Position numbers and translations under genes: made by a program
NCBI RefSeq assembly: GCF_041949975.1
Contig: NZ_JBHFQG010000021.1
Coordinates: 7,037-71,036, forward strand
DNA length: 64,000 nt
Source of the DNA: Alteribacillus sp041949975
GTDB lineage: Bacteria > Bacillota > Bacilli > Bacillales > Marinococcaceae
Direction: 5' to 3'
Shown here: positions 26,509 through 34,714 of the stretch, one piece after another
Position numbering within the stretch: the stretch's first letter is position 1
Layout: every line of letters starts with the position of its first letter
The notes under the pieces: generated by a model
What the model saw: the letters and a program-made list of their open reading frames with translations, nothing else
Told to the model about the DNA's origin: nothing
Databases searched by the model: none

Positions 26509-27336
26509 ATGAAAATCAAACGACTTTTTGCTTTTGGACAAACGCTGAAAAAGGAAATGATAGAGGACAGAGCAACAGGACTGGCAGCAGAACAGGCGTT
26601 TTATTATATGCTTGCCCTTTTTCCGATGATGATTTTATTATTGTCTATCCTTCCTTATTTATCTATGGATGCTCAACGAGTAATGATGTTTATAGAAACC
26701 GCTTTTCCCCGTGACACCGCCCGCATGATTGAAGAAAATGTATTAAGCGTGGTCAGTAATTCCAATAGCGGCTTGCTTACCTTCGGGATCATAGGCACGA
26801 TTTGGTCCGCTTCGACAGGAATGAACGCTTTCATCAGAGCCATGAATGAAGCGTTTAATGTAGAAAACAAAAGATCTTTTATTAAAGGAAGATTTTTGTC
26901 TATTTTATTAACGATTGGCATGATGGTAACACTTCTTATTATTTTTGCTCTTTTTATTTTTGGTGAAGTAATCTTAAAGACAGTTTCTAATTATGTGATG
27001 ATGACAGATGAAACCGAGTCGCTTTTGAAAAACGTGCGATGGGCCATTACGGTTCTTGTTATGATCACCATTCTCTGCTGCCTTTACTATTTTGCCCCTA
27101 ACCAAAAAATGATGTTTAAGCATGTACTGCCAGGGGCGATTACCGCAACCATTATATGGCAGGTCGTTTCTCTTGGTTTTTCTTTTTATGTGAATAACTT
27201 TGGAAACTATTCCGATATGTACGGCAGTCTTGGAGGCGTTATTGTCCTTATGCTTTGGCTGTTTTTAACCGGTCTGGCTCTTGTCGTTGGCGGAGAGCTG
27301 AACGCGATTCTGCACAGAAACCGCTCAGCCCGTTAA
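26509..27336 (+). CDS. YihY/BrkB-family membrane protein
   Basis: 275 residues with about six membrane helices. Family features include the N-terminal DRATGLAAEQAFYYMLALFPMM, IWSASTGMNAFIRAMNEAF, and the C-terminal NNFGNYSDMYGSLGGVIVLMLWLF and GGELNA. Often mis-named ribonuclease BN; likely a transporter or envelope protein. The ATG 26509 follows GGGGAAGGA. Its 3' end overlaps the convergent MOSC gene by 12 bp. Confidence 0.9.
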   Translation: MKIKRLFAFGQTLKKEMIEDRATGLAAEQAFYYMLALFPMMILLLSILPYLSMDAQRVMMFIETAFPRDTARMIEENVLSVVSNSNSGLLTFGIIGTIWSASTGMNAFIRAMNEAFNVENKRSFIKGRFLSILLTIGMMVTLLIIFALFIFGEVILKTVSNYVMMTDETESLLKNVRWAITVLVMITILCCLYYFAPNQKMMFKHVLPGAITATIIWQVVSLGFSFYVNNFGNYSDMYGSLGGVIVLMLWLFLTGLALVVGGELNAILHRNRSAR

Positions 27337-27981
27337 CCGGTCGATTCGTTCCTCTAGTTTTTCCCGCCACGACTCCGCTAACGCATCGACTGCTGCTATT
27401 TTTTGCATGGCTTCGACGTCTTTAGAATTGTGAAAAAACGTATGAAGAGAAAAAGCGACAGTAACTTGATCCGGATGCTGTTCTACGAGCTGAATAGTAT
27501 CTGTTTTTCTTATGGTTCCTTCTTTTAACACGCGGCATAAAAATCCTGTGTATCCCGTTTCCACCACTCTTGATAATAGAGTTGGTATATTTGTCCGCCT
27601 GCTGATCGTGTCACATGGAATGCGCCCCTGTGACACCTGGATTATAGCATCTCCTATTTTGTAAGTATCCCCAACACACACTTTATCTTCTGTCATGTTT
27701 CGAGCTGTTATGTTTTCCCCAAAAGTGGCATCAGCAAGCGTCGTATTAAATTCACTTTCCCATTTGGGATAGTGGTCATACGGATAAATACAAACCGCCC
27801 TGTCGGTGCCGCCGTGATTTTTTTTATCCGCCACATCATCTTTTTCGCAGCCGTGTTCTGCGGCATGTAATACTTCTACACTTTGTTTTTGAATGCCTGT
27901 TTTCATGACTTTTCCGTTTTGATACATCATGAGCTGCGGACGTCCGGCCGCAAGGTGTTGGATGGAATAAGAAGCTGTCAT
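27325..27981 (-). CDS. MOSC domain protein (YiiM-like)
   Basis: 218 residues. MOSC domains transfer sulfur or bind molybdenum cofactor; YiiM-type proteins take part in N-hydroxylated base detoxification. Seen here: KNHGGTDRAVCIYPYDHYPKWE, FGENITARNMTEDKVCVGD, the conserved QGRIPCDTI with its cofactor-binding Cys, and the YiiM-type C-terminal extension. ATG 27981 follows AAAGGGGAGG. Confidence 0.9.
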   Translation of the reverse strand: MTASYSIQHLAAGRPQLMMYQNGKVMKTGIQKQSVEVLHAAEHGCEKDDVADKKNHGGTDRAVCIYPYDHYPKWESEFNTTLADATFGENITARNMTEDKVCVGDTYKIGDAIIQVSQGRIPCDTISRRTNIPTLLSRVVETGYTGFLCRVLKEGTIRKTDTIQLVEQHPDQVTVAFSLHTFFHNSKDVEAMQKIAAVDALAESWREKLEERIDRLTG

Positions 27982-28094
27982 CTTTTTTCCTCCCCTTTTT
28001 TTAATCTTTTCCAAATAATCATACCATTCTGATGTTTAAAAATAAAAAAGGACGGGAAAATTATAGTGTAGTTTATTATGAAGGAGGTAGGTTT

Positions 28095-28565
28095 ATGTCA
28101 GATCCAATTGCGCTTACGAAGATCACCATTGAACAAGACAAACCTCCCCACAGACTGGCGTACATAGACGGTTTTGAAGAACCGTTTCATTACGGGGTTC
28201 ATGGCGGGGTGAAAGAATTTTACGGAGTCGAGCCGGAAACCGAATATCCTTCGACTCTTGATCACATCGTCGCTTCCGCGGGCGGCTGACTAACCGGAAC
28301 ATTATCCGGCGCGCTGTATGCGCGTCAAATCCCACCCTATCCGGACAAAATTAAAACAACCGCGCAAGGTACGATTGAGGCTCCGGAAGGCGTGTTAAAA
28401 ATTACGAAAATCAAGTGCCATTATGATTTAAAAATCCCGAAAGGCAAGCGGGAAGCAGCCGAACGGGTGTTGAACGTGTTTGAATCAAAATGCCCAGTGG
28501 CACAGACATTAAAGGGCTGCGTAGAGTTTGAACATACTTGGACAATTGAAGAATACGAAGAATAA
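28095..28565 (+). CDS. OsmC-like peroxiredoxin with in-frame UGA (selenoprotein)
   Basis: 156 residues when TGA at 28287-28289 (codon 65) is read through. AAGGAGG precedes the ATG by 7 bases. OsmC/Ohr peroxidases reduce organic hydroperoxides with two cysteines; here the peroxidatic site reads ASAGG-U-LTGTLSGAL and the resolving site FESKCPVAQTL (C133). All downstream sequence (KITKIKCHYDLKIP, EFEHTWTIEE) stays in frame and is OsmC-like, so the UGA interrupts an otherwise intact gene. OsmC-like selenoproteins are known. Selenocysteine would raise peroxidase reactivity. Monocistronic; regulation not visible. Confidence 0.87.
28287..28324 (+). promoter_or_regulatory. Candidate SECIS region after the osmC-like UGA
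   Basis: Two hairpins follow the UGA: CCGGA-ACATTA-TCCGG (28294-28309) and CGCGC-TGTAT-GCGCG (28310-28324). The second has its loop 26-30 nt after the UGA and a G as second loop base, fitting the bacterial SECIS geometry better. Confidence 0.55.
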
Positions 28566-28572
28566 TAAAATG

Positions 28573-28830
28573 GGGCTGTCTCTCAAGGTTAGTTTAGGAG
28601 ATGATGGTCATCTATCAACTGGAATATGCGAGACTCCAGCGGGAAAAGCGGTAGTGTGAAGACCCCGTAGTGAGCGGTTTTTGCTCACGAGGAGGCTGAA
28701 CCGTCGCCCGCGGCAAAGAAGACACTACGAGAACGAGAGAGTTGGAGTAGATGTCGCACTTGTGCCCTGAGGGTGAAAGCGAGTATATTCCAGTTGCGTT
28801 TGCCGAGAACTACTTATGGGACAGCTCCGA
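28573..28830. mobile_element. MITE-like element with imperfect GGGGCTGTCTC ends, carrying a foldback repeat
   Basis: Ends GGGGCTGTCTC and GGGACAGCTCC are inverted copies. Inside, 28618-28795 is itself a foldback bounded by AACTGGAATATGC and GTATATTCCAGTT, with a GC-rich centre. Directly adjacent is a copy of the larger structured repeat. No gene lies in 28566-29213. Confidence 0.6.
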
Positions 28831-28831
28831 A

Positions 28832-29144
28832 GAACAAAAGCGCAAGCGCCCTGGTAAGCCTCGACAGGTAAATGTTCTCCAGTCATGAAAGGCGCTCTTA
28901 CTTCCACAGGATGTGGTGACTTCTGCGTTGCACTTTCGTCGCCAAAAACGCCACGTCCTGTAACAACGTCGAACTGGCTTGCACAGGATGTGCTGACTTT
29001 TGCGTTGCGAACACGATGTTCGCGATTCTAGCAAAAGTTCCTTAAACCGTCTTGGGCCTCCGAGAGGCTGGGCGCTGAAGCTAGACGCTAATCAAACAGT
29101 AGGGAGATAGTTATCCACAATTCGAAAAATATAATTTCCTAAAT
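28832..29144. repeat. Dispersed structured repeat, copy 2 (fullest)
   Basis: Starts GAACAAAAGCGCAAGCGCC and ends ATAATTTCCTAAAT. It contains two internal direct copies of ACAGGATGTGSTGACTTYTGCG separated by about 80 bp, a perfect GCGAACA-CGA-TGTTCGC hairpin, and outer GCGCC/GGCGC complementarity. Copies 1 and 3 are at 5974 and 52841. Confidence 0.82.
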
Positions 29145-29174
29145 GCGGCCGGCTCCTTTTTTCGGGGCCGGCCA
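29145..29174 (-). terminator. GC-rich hairpin after the nucleotidase gene
   Basis: GGCCGGC / GCCGGCC perfect 7-bp stem; T-tract is in the loop rather than after the stem, so its terminator role is uncertain. Confidence 0.4.
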
Positions 29175-29213
29175 CTTTGTTTGGAATATGGAACGGAAAA
29201 ACGTTCCACTATT

Positions 29214-31211
29214 CTATTTGTCGTGAAGATTGCCTGCGTGGTCCGGCTTGCCTGGTTTACCAGCATGATCCGGCTTGCCTTTTTTCCCAGCATGGTCCGG
29301 TTTACCAATGCCTTTTCCAGGATGTTCTCGGTCTTCTTCATCTTCTTCCTCATCCGTTGTTTCAAAACGATAAGCAAACACAGCCATACCGTTTTCTGCT
29401 TCACGGAGGTATGCCACCTCATCTGTTTCAGAAGCTAAAGACTCTGCTTCAGACAGGCTTTTAAATATAATATCTCCGCTTGTTTCGATATGAGACAGTT
29501 TCCAGTTATCTGTCGGTTCCGGAGAAATCGGACCTTCTTGCTCCATAATATAGTCAATGATGATTTGCCGGTTTTCATCGGTTGTAGCAAGTACCGTTTC
29601 CTGGTCGGCATCCGCCAGATGATCGCCTCCTCCTCCGGCACGGTAGTTATTGGTAGCTACCAGGAATTCCTGTTCGTCTGTCACGTCTTCTCCGTTATAC
29701 GTCAAATCTTTGATCCGCTCCCCAGCAGGCTCGGTTACATCAATTTCATATTCTACGCCTTCCATAATATCAAAATTGTAGCTGGAGAAACTTTGATCCA
29801 CTAACTGCTGTTCTTCTTCAGCATCCGGGTCAATCTGTTGAAAGTTCTCCGCAGAGCGCTCGAGCCAATTTTCAAGCTCATCCCCATTCACTTTTACAAT
29901 GTGAAGCGTATTCGGGTAAACATAAATGTCATTTACGTCTTTAATCGCAATACCCCCAGCTTCTACGTTTGTGAAATTGCCATCACGTCCAGCTCGAAAC
30001 GGTGCTGCTGCGGAGAGCATCGGTAGATCTTCTTCTGATGTGCCTTCTAAATGCTCTTCCATATAATCAAGCTGAGCGTTATTGATTATTTGAACGACTT
30101 CGTTATCCATCACACGTGAAAAATAAGTGTTTAAGTCTATGTTCGTTTCTCCAACGGGTGCATTTACGTATTCAATCGTTTCTTCATGGACGTCACTAAT
30201 ATATTTCTCTATATCCTCGTGGGAATTGTATTCAACGGTCTCCACTGTCTCAGCCGAGGAATTTTCTATGTTCCATTCCCCTTCATCATTTGTTAATGTT
30301 AAAGATATTTTGCCAAGGTGGCTTCCCCACGAACCAGGCATGGCAGTAGGTACGTCGTTAATCGTTCCTTGTTTTGCATCTATTCCTTCAATGTCCTCAT
30401 AAGAACCGGAGCCAGGAAATACATTATGCTGATGGCCAAGAATCATGGCATCAATGCCTTCCACCTGGCTTAATTGATACCCGGCATTTTCACTTGCTTC
30501 CTCCGAGGCATCGATTCCTGTATGCGCCATCGCTACAATAATGTCAGCGCCTTCTTCATGCATCTCTGGTATAAATCTTTCCGCAGCATCCGTAATTTCT
30601 TGTGTGTATACTTCCCCTTCTAAATGGGTTTGGTCCCACGTCATAATTTGAGGAGGCACAAATCCAATAACCCCAACATTTAATGCTTCACCATTTATTT
30701 CTTTTTCAATTATCGTATAAGGCTCGTACAATGGCTCGTCATTTTTTTTCTGTAAAACATTCGCCGACAACCACGGAAAATCGGCCCCGGTCACACTGTC
30801 TTCTAAAAATTCAAGACCGAAATTAAATTCATGGTTGCCGACCGCAGCCGCTTCATAGCCCATGATATTCATTGTTTCTATTACAGGATTGGTTTCATCA
30901 TCAGCCAATTCTTCCGATGCAAGCCGGTCTCCTAAGATGCTTCCTTGAATAATGTCGCCATTGTCCAAAAGCATGGTGTTTTCATTTTCATTGCGAATTT
31001 CTTCCACGGCACTGTAGACCTTGGAAAGGCCTATCGTTTCGTCTTCATCATCCGCCATATAATCGTACGGCAGAATATGAGCATGCACATCACTCGTTCC
31101 CATAATAACAAGCTCTGTGTGTTCTTCCGCCGCGGCATCTCCCCCGGTAAATGCCAGCGCCGTTAAAGCAGCAGCAGACGATAACAGCCCTGATGCAGGT
31201 TTTTTTAACAT
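29214..31211 (-). CDS. Secreted 5'-nucleotidase / 2',3'-cyclic phosphodiesterase family protein
   Basis: 665 residues. Signal peptide (about 1-28, cleavage near GGDAAAEE), then the calcineurin-like phosphoesterase domain with GTSDVHAHI, DNGD-x-IQGS, GNHEFNFG, AMAHTGID and GHQHNVFPG, then the 5'-nucleotidase C-terminal domain (NNYRAGGGGDH). The mature protein is strongly acidic, as in salt-adapted exoenzymes. The last about 40 residues are an unusual basic tail with three GKPDHAG repeats and no LPXTG anchor. ATG 31211 follows AAAGGAGGG. It would release nucleosides and phosphate from extracellular nucleotides. Confidence 0.9.
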   Translation of the reverse strand: MLKKPASGLLSSAAALTALAFTGGDAAAEEHTELVIMGTSDVHAHILPYDYMADDEDETIGLSKVYSAVEEIRNENENTMLLDNGDIIQGSILGDRLASEELADDETNPVIETMNIMGYEAAAVGNHEFNFGLEFLEDSVTGADFPWLSANVLQKKNDEPLYEPYTIIEKEINGEALNVGVIGFVPPQIMTWDQTHLEGEVYTQEITDAAERFIPEMHEEGADIIVAMAHTGIDASEEASENAGYQLSQVEGIDAMILGHQHNVFPGSGSYEDIEGIDAKQGTINDVPTAMPGSWGSHLGKISLTLTNDEGEWNIENSSAETVETVEYNSHEDIEKYISDVHEETIEYVNAPVGETNIDLNTYFSRVMDNEVVQIINNAQLDYMEEHLEGTSEEDLPMLSAAAPFRAGRDGNFTNVEAGGIAIKDVNDIYVYPNTLHIVKVNGDELENWLERSAENFQQIDPDAEEEQQLVDQSFSSYNFDIMEGVEYEIDVTEPAGERIKDLTYNGEDVTDEQEFLVATNNYRAGGGGDHLADADQETVLATTDENRQIIIDYIMEQEGPISPEPTDNWKLSHIETSGDIIFKSLSEAESLASETDEVAYLREAENGMAVFAYRFETTDEEEDEEDREHPGKGIGKPDHAGKKGKPDHAGKPGKPDHAGNLHDK

Positions 31212-31272
31212 GATTTCCCTCCTTTGTAAAATCGACTTCATCGTACAAGCGGGGGTAATAGTTTTACAATAA

Positions 31273-31314
31273 AATTTTCTTAAAAACCTACTATTTTATT
31301 GAATTTTCTTAAAA
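31273..31314. promoter_or_regulatory. Direct repeats upstream of the nucleotidase gene
   Basis: Two exact copies of AATTTTCTTAAAA begin 29 bp apart (31273 and 31302) in the 220-bp divergent region between the nucleotidase and the 31432 gene. They could be regulator sites for either. They do not match a canonical Pho box. Confidence 0.4.
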
Positions 31315-31431
31315 TAAATGAAGCAAACAGGACTATGTTTTTAGGACTTTTTTGTGTTTCTTCCCCCTTTCTTCTTTTTCCCTTCCATATATATAGTGAG
31401 AAAATCTAAAAGAAGAAAGAGAAGAAGGATA

Positions 31432-32157
31432 ATGAAAAGATCAACCGCCCACCATGAAGCTGCCAAAAAGCACGTTTCTTTTACTACGATTGAAGAAATG
31501 AATAATCACGTTATAGAACATATCAAATCCGTTAAGATGAATCATACAGAAAAATACATTCTTACGATTCTAGTCCAACATTCTTTAAAATACCCAGGAG
31601 TAAGCTGGATTAAAGTGAAAAACATAGCTGCCCAAATACAAAAAAGCGAACGCATGACAAATTATGCGCTATCCTCTCTTGAAAAGAAAAATGTTATTAA
31701 ACGCGTTCCTGTAATGAGAGAAAAAACAGGCGGCAACAGTAGCAATTTAATTGTTATTTTGCAGGCTGCAATGTCAGGCCGCTCTGATTGCAGACCGTCT
31801 TTTGCAGAGCGCGCACCTTCAGAAAACCTTGATACACCAGATGTTTCAGAACCAGATTTGGGTACAGAATCTTTTTCTTTTAAAAAAAGATTTAAACAAG
31901 ATAATAAAATATATATAAGCGAAGACCATTTTCATAAATTGATTCAACACATATGGAAAGATAAACAAGTGCGCTACGGATCTGCTTACATGAATAAAGT
32001 GGTGGAAACATTCATTAAAGAATATGAAAAAATCGAATTTGCGAAAAGACAGCTTGAGAAAAGACGACAGTCTAAACGCGTGCAAGTTCCGGATTATGAC
32101 TGGCTTAATGAAATAGATTATATGAATGTTGAAGAACGTACAGCGTGGCTTTGTTAA
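31432..32157 (+). CDS. Helix-turn-helix protein, unknown role
   Basis: 241 residues, basic. Residues about 28-98 form a winged-helix pattern (TEKYILTILVQHSLKYPGVSWIKVKNIAAQIQ, RMTNYALSSLEKKNVIKRV), resembling N-terminal replication/regulator-type HTH modules. A low-complexity linker and a Lys/Arg-rich C-terminal coiled coil follow. AGAAGGATA precedes the ATG. No target is evident; codon use and A-richness differ slightly from its neighbours, so horizontal origin is possible. Confidence 0.72.
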   Translation: MKRSTAHHEAAKKHVSFTTIEEMNNHVIEHIKSVKMNHTEKYILTILVQHSLKYPGVSWIKVKNIAAQIQKSERMTNYALSSLEKKNVIKRVPVMREKTGGNSSNLIVILQAAMSGRSDCRPSFAERAPSENLDTPDVSEPDLGTESFSFKKRFKQDNKIYISEDHFHKLIQHIWKDKQVRYGSAYMNKVVETFIKEYEKIEFAKRQLEKRRQSKRVQVPDYDWLNEIDYMNVEERTAWLC

Positions 32158-32333
32158 TTGTCTTCTTTTTCCATTCGTTTTCGTACCTTTTCTTTTGGGT
32201 CCCAGCAGTTGAATTGATATTTAGGATGTGTTTCATAGCCAAGCCTGATACAGTAAAATGTGGCCTTTTGCCCTTTTGTTTTTCTTACTTCATACCACTT
32301 ACAGGTTGCACAACAATGATATTTATGATTCAT
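32154..32333 (-). CDS. 59-residue Cys-rich protein, putative zinc-binding
   Basis: Starts at ATG 32333 with AGGAGGGAG upstream and ends 4 bp inside the convergent gene. Sequence begins MNHKYHCCATCKWYEVRK and continues with FYCIRLGYETHPKYQFNCW: C-C-x2-C ... C ... C pattern that could hold zinc. Basic tail. Small proteins of this look are common in Bacillaceae; function unknown. Confidence 0.7.
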   Translation of the reverse strand: MNHKYHCCATCKWYEVRKTKGQKATFYCIRLGYETHPKYQFNCWDPKEKVRKRMEKEDN

Positions 32334-32465
32334 TCCTTCTCCCTCCTAATTAGTTTCAGTATACCGACATAGTGCTGGCAATGACTAGGATAATTGGGAA
32401 AATTATTAATTTTCCTTTAAAACTTTTCAACATTTGTCGAAATAAGTAGAAAAGGAGGATTTAAC

Positions 32466-32780
32466 ATGCAAAATGAAGAATTAACTCAGGCCATAGAAAA
32501 ATTTCTACACATGATAGAAACGTATCCAGATGAAAAACATTCCGTGCAGCCATTTAAAAATTTCCTGAGATATTTTTTAAGAATAGAGACAAAAGATGAA
32601 CCGCTCCCAACTTTAGAAATAATGTCAGTATTAAAATCAGCCAAACCAACGATTTTTTATTATCTGCGCGAACAAGGCAACACCGATATGATGCTTAGTG
32701 TTCTTACTAACGCCCCCATTTCTGTAGAAGTTGCAAAAAAGAGACTGAATCAATACATAAGCAGTGATTCAGCTTTGTAA
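32466..32780 (+). CDS. Conserved-looking 104-residue protein, unknown
   Basis: Soluble, helical. AAAAGGAGG lies 8 bases before the ATG. The middle (EIMSVLKSAKPTIFYYLREQGNTDMMLSVL) looks like a helix-turn-helix or protein-binding helical bundle. No family recognised; monocistronic. Confidence 0.65.
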   Translation: MQNEELTQAIEKFLHMIETYPDEKHSVQPFKNFLRYFLRIETKDEPLPTLEIMSVLKSAKPTIFYYLREQGNTDMMLSVLTNAPISVEVAKKRLNQYISSDSAL

Positions 32781-32827
32781 TAGCGGCTCATTTATGAAAT
32801 CCGCAAGCGGTGTCCGCTCATGTAGAA

Positions 32828-32952
32828 AAAGCGGCGGACCCTGGCTCCGTTATTAAAGAACTCTGTATACCCCGCTTCAACTAATGGTTCTTCTTTCCTC
32901 GAAATACGTCTTGAAGCGTTAAAAGGTTAGAAATAACGAATCCTAGGCGTGT
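32828..32952. repeat. Foldback repeat locus
   Basis: Forward arm GCGGACCCTGGCTCCGTTATT and reverse arm AAATAACGAATCCTAGGCG about 100 bp apart. The remaining sequence up to the glutamate dehydrogenase start at 33129 shows only its ribosome binding site (AGGAGG) and no other gene. Confidence 0.6.
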
Positions 32953-33128
32953 TCTACCACCCGTACAGTTTCATGATACGATCAGACAGTCGGCTTTCTC
33001 CAGGCAGCCTGCCCGCGTCCAGGCAGAGTCCAGTTCTTCTCTTTTATAAAAAATGTCTTCCTGCACACATACCAAATGAAAATAGTGGAACGTTATTCAT
33101 ATGGGAAATGAATTAGGAGGACAAAAAA

Positions 33129-34430
33129 ATGACACATAGAAAAGACAAAGCCGAAGCTGATATTACTACGCATAATAAAAATCCTTATGACATCGTCAAA
33201 GATCTTTTAAAAGATTCGGTTACCGAATTAGGATTGAATGAAAACATCTACCACATATTAAAAAAGCCGAACCGAGTACTCGAAGTGTCACTGCCAGTTC
33301 GTATGGATAACGGCAGGATCCGCAATTTTACCGGATACCGCTCACAGCACCTCGATATTATTGGTCCGACAAAAGGCGGTATTCGTTTTCATCCAAATGT
33401 CAACCTCGATGAAGTCAAAGCTCTTTCGATTTGGATGTCTTTGAAATCTGCCATATTAGACCTGCCGCTTGGCGGAGGAAAAGGCGGAGTCATTGTGGAC
33501 CCAAATGAGTTGTCAGAAAAAGAAATCGAGGAATTGAGTCGGACGTATATTCGCAAAATCACACCCATTATTGGCCCGCAAAAAGATATTCCTGCACCTG
33601 ATGTGAATACAAGCCCGGAAATTATGGGATGGATGATTGATGAGTACGATCAGCTGAGAGGCTATAACATTCCAGGTATGCTTACAGGAAAGCCTATTAT
33701 CATCGGCGGCTCAGAAGGAAGGCTGGAAGCGACAGGAAGAGGTGTCGTATTAACCATCCGGGAAGCTGCTAAAGTGCTCGGCATGGATTTAAGCTCCTCG
33801 ACCGCTGCTCTACAAGGCTTCGGCAACGTTGGCAGTATGGCGGCAAAGTTTCTGCATCAATTAGGTGTTAAAGTAGTTGCCGTAACCGATGCAAAAGGCG
33901 GCGTATATGACAAAGAAGGGCTTGACGTTCCTGATTTACTGCAATTCGTTCAGGATGGTTACAGTGTATCTGAATACACAAAAGCAGATCCTTTAACAAA
34001 TGAAGATTTGTTCGGACTGCCAGTGGATATTTTCATTCCCGCCGCTATTGAAAATCAAATTACTAAAAATACCGCACCAGCGATCCAGGCCAAGATTGTA
34101 GCGGAAGCCGCAAATGGTCCAACTACACCGGCAGGAGATGAAATTTTAGAAGAAAAAAATATATTTGTGATACCAGATATATTATGCAACGCTGGTGGTG
34201 TCACCGTGTCTTATTTTGAGTGGGTGCAAAATGAAATGAATTATTATTGGAAAGCAGAAGAAGTCAATCAAAAGTTAGAAGAGCGCATGGTATTTGGATT
34301 TCAAAACGTGTTAAAAATCAGGGAAGAACGTGGTATCCGCATGCGGAATGCTGCATACACGGTAGGCATCAAGCATATTGCTCAGGCTTTAGTGGCACGA
34401 GGCTGGATCAAAGATGCCGATATGAGGTAA
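33129..34430 (+). CDS. Glutamate dehydrogenase (RocG/GudB type)
   Basis: 433 residues, usual length for the hexameric NAD-type enzyme interconverting glutamate and 2-oxoglutarate plus ammonia. Visible are GGIRFHPNVNLDEVKALSIWMSLKSAI, the catalytic-lysine loop PLGGGKGGVIVDP, PAPDVNTS, the dinucleotide motif GFGNVGSMAA, and the C-terminal DILCNAGGVTVSYFEW. Start has AGGAGG 8 bases upstream. Provides nitrogen/carbon balance and glutamate as an osmolyte. Monocistronic. Confidence 0.95.
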   Translation: MTHRKDKAEADITTHNKNPYDIVKDLLKDSVTELGLNENIYHILKKPNRVLEVSLPVRMDNGRIRNFTGYRSQHLDIIGPTKGGIRFHPNVNLDEVKALSIWMSLKSAILDLPLGGGKGGVIVDPNELSEKEIEELSRTYIRKITPIIGPQKDIPAPDVNTSPEIMGWMIDEYDQLRGYNIPGMLTGKPIIIGGSEGRLEATGRGVVLTIREAAKVLGMDLSSSTAALQGFGNVGSMAAKFLHQLGVKVVAVTDAKGGVYDKEGLDVPDLLQFVQDGYSVSEYTKADPLTNEDLFGLPVDIFIPAAIENQITKNTAPAIQAKIVAEAANGPTTPAGDEILEEKNIFVIPDILCNAGGVTVSYFEWVQNEMNYYWKAEEVNQKLEERMVFGFQNVLKIREERGIRMRNAAYTVGIKHIAQALVARGWIKDADMR

Positions 34431-34559
34431 AAGAAAAAAGCCCCTTTTGCCTGATGGGATGGGCTGGCTGCGTTAAAAGAGACCGTACTTTTTCAGGGAT
34501 CTGTCAACGCTCAGCGCTCTGTAATTCTGCTGTACTGAGAGGGCGCTGTTCTTGGTTGA

Positions 34560-34714
34560 TTCAGCTTTTCGATCCGATCATTTTCAGCTCTGCTTCAATA
34601 TGATTCAGCTCTCTTCTTCCTTTTTTCAGCTCTTCTTCCTTTTTTCAGCTCTTCTCTCGCTTTATTCAGCACTCCGCCGCCACTTTCAGCAGCTCCTACT
34701 CTCCTGTATTCAGC
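34560..34714. repeat. Array of eight TTCAGC hexamers at about 21-bp spacing
   Basis: TTCAGC starts at 34560, 34583, 34604, 34625, 34644, 34665, 34685 and 34709 (steps 23, 21, 21, 19, 21, 20, 24). Two adjoining units are the same 19 bp, TTCTTCCTTTTTTCAGCTC. The array lies between the convergent glutamate and aldehyde dehydrogenase genes and overlaps the aldehyde dehydrogenase stop region. Confidence 0.7.
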
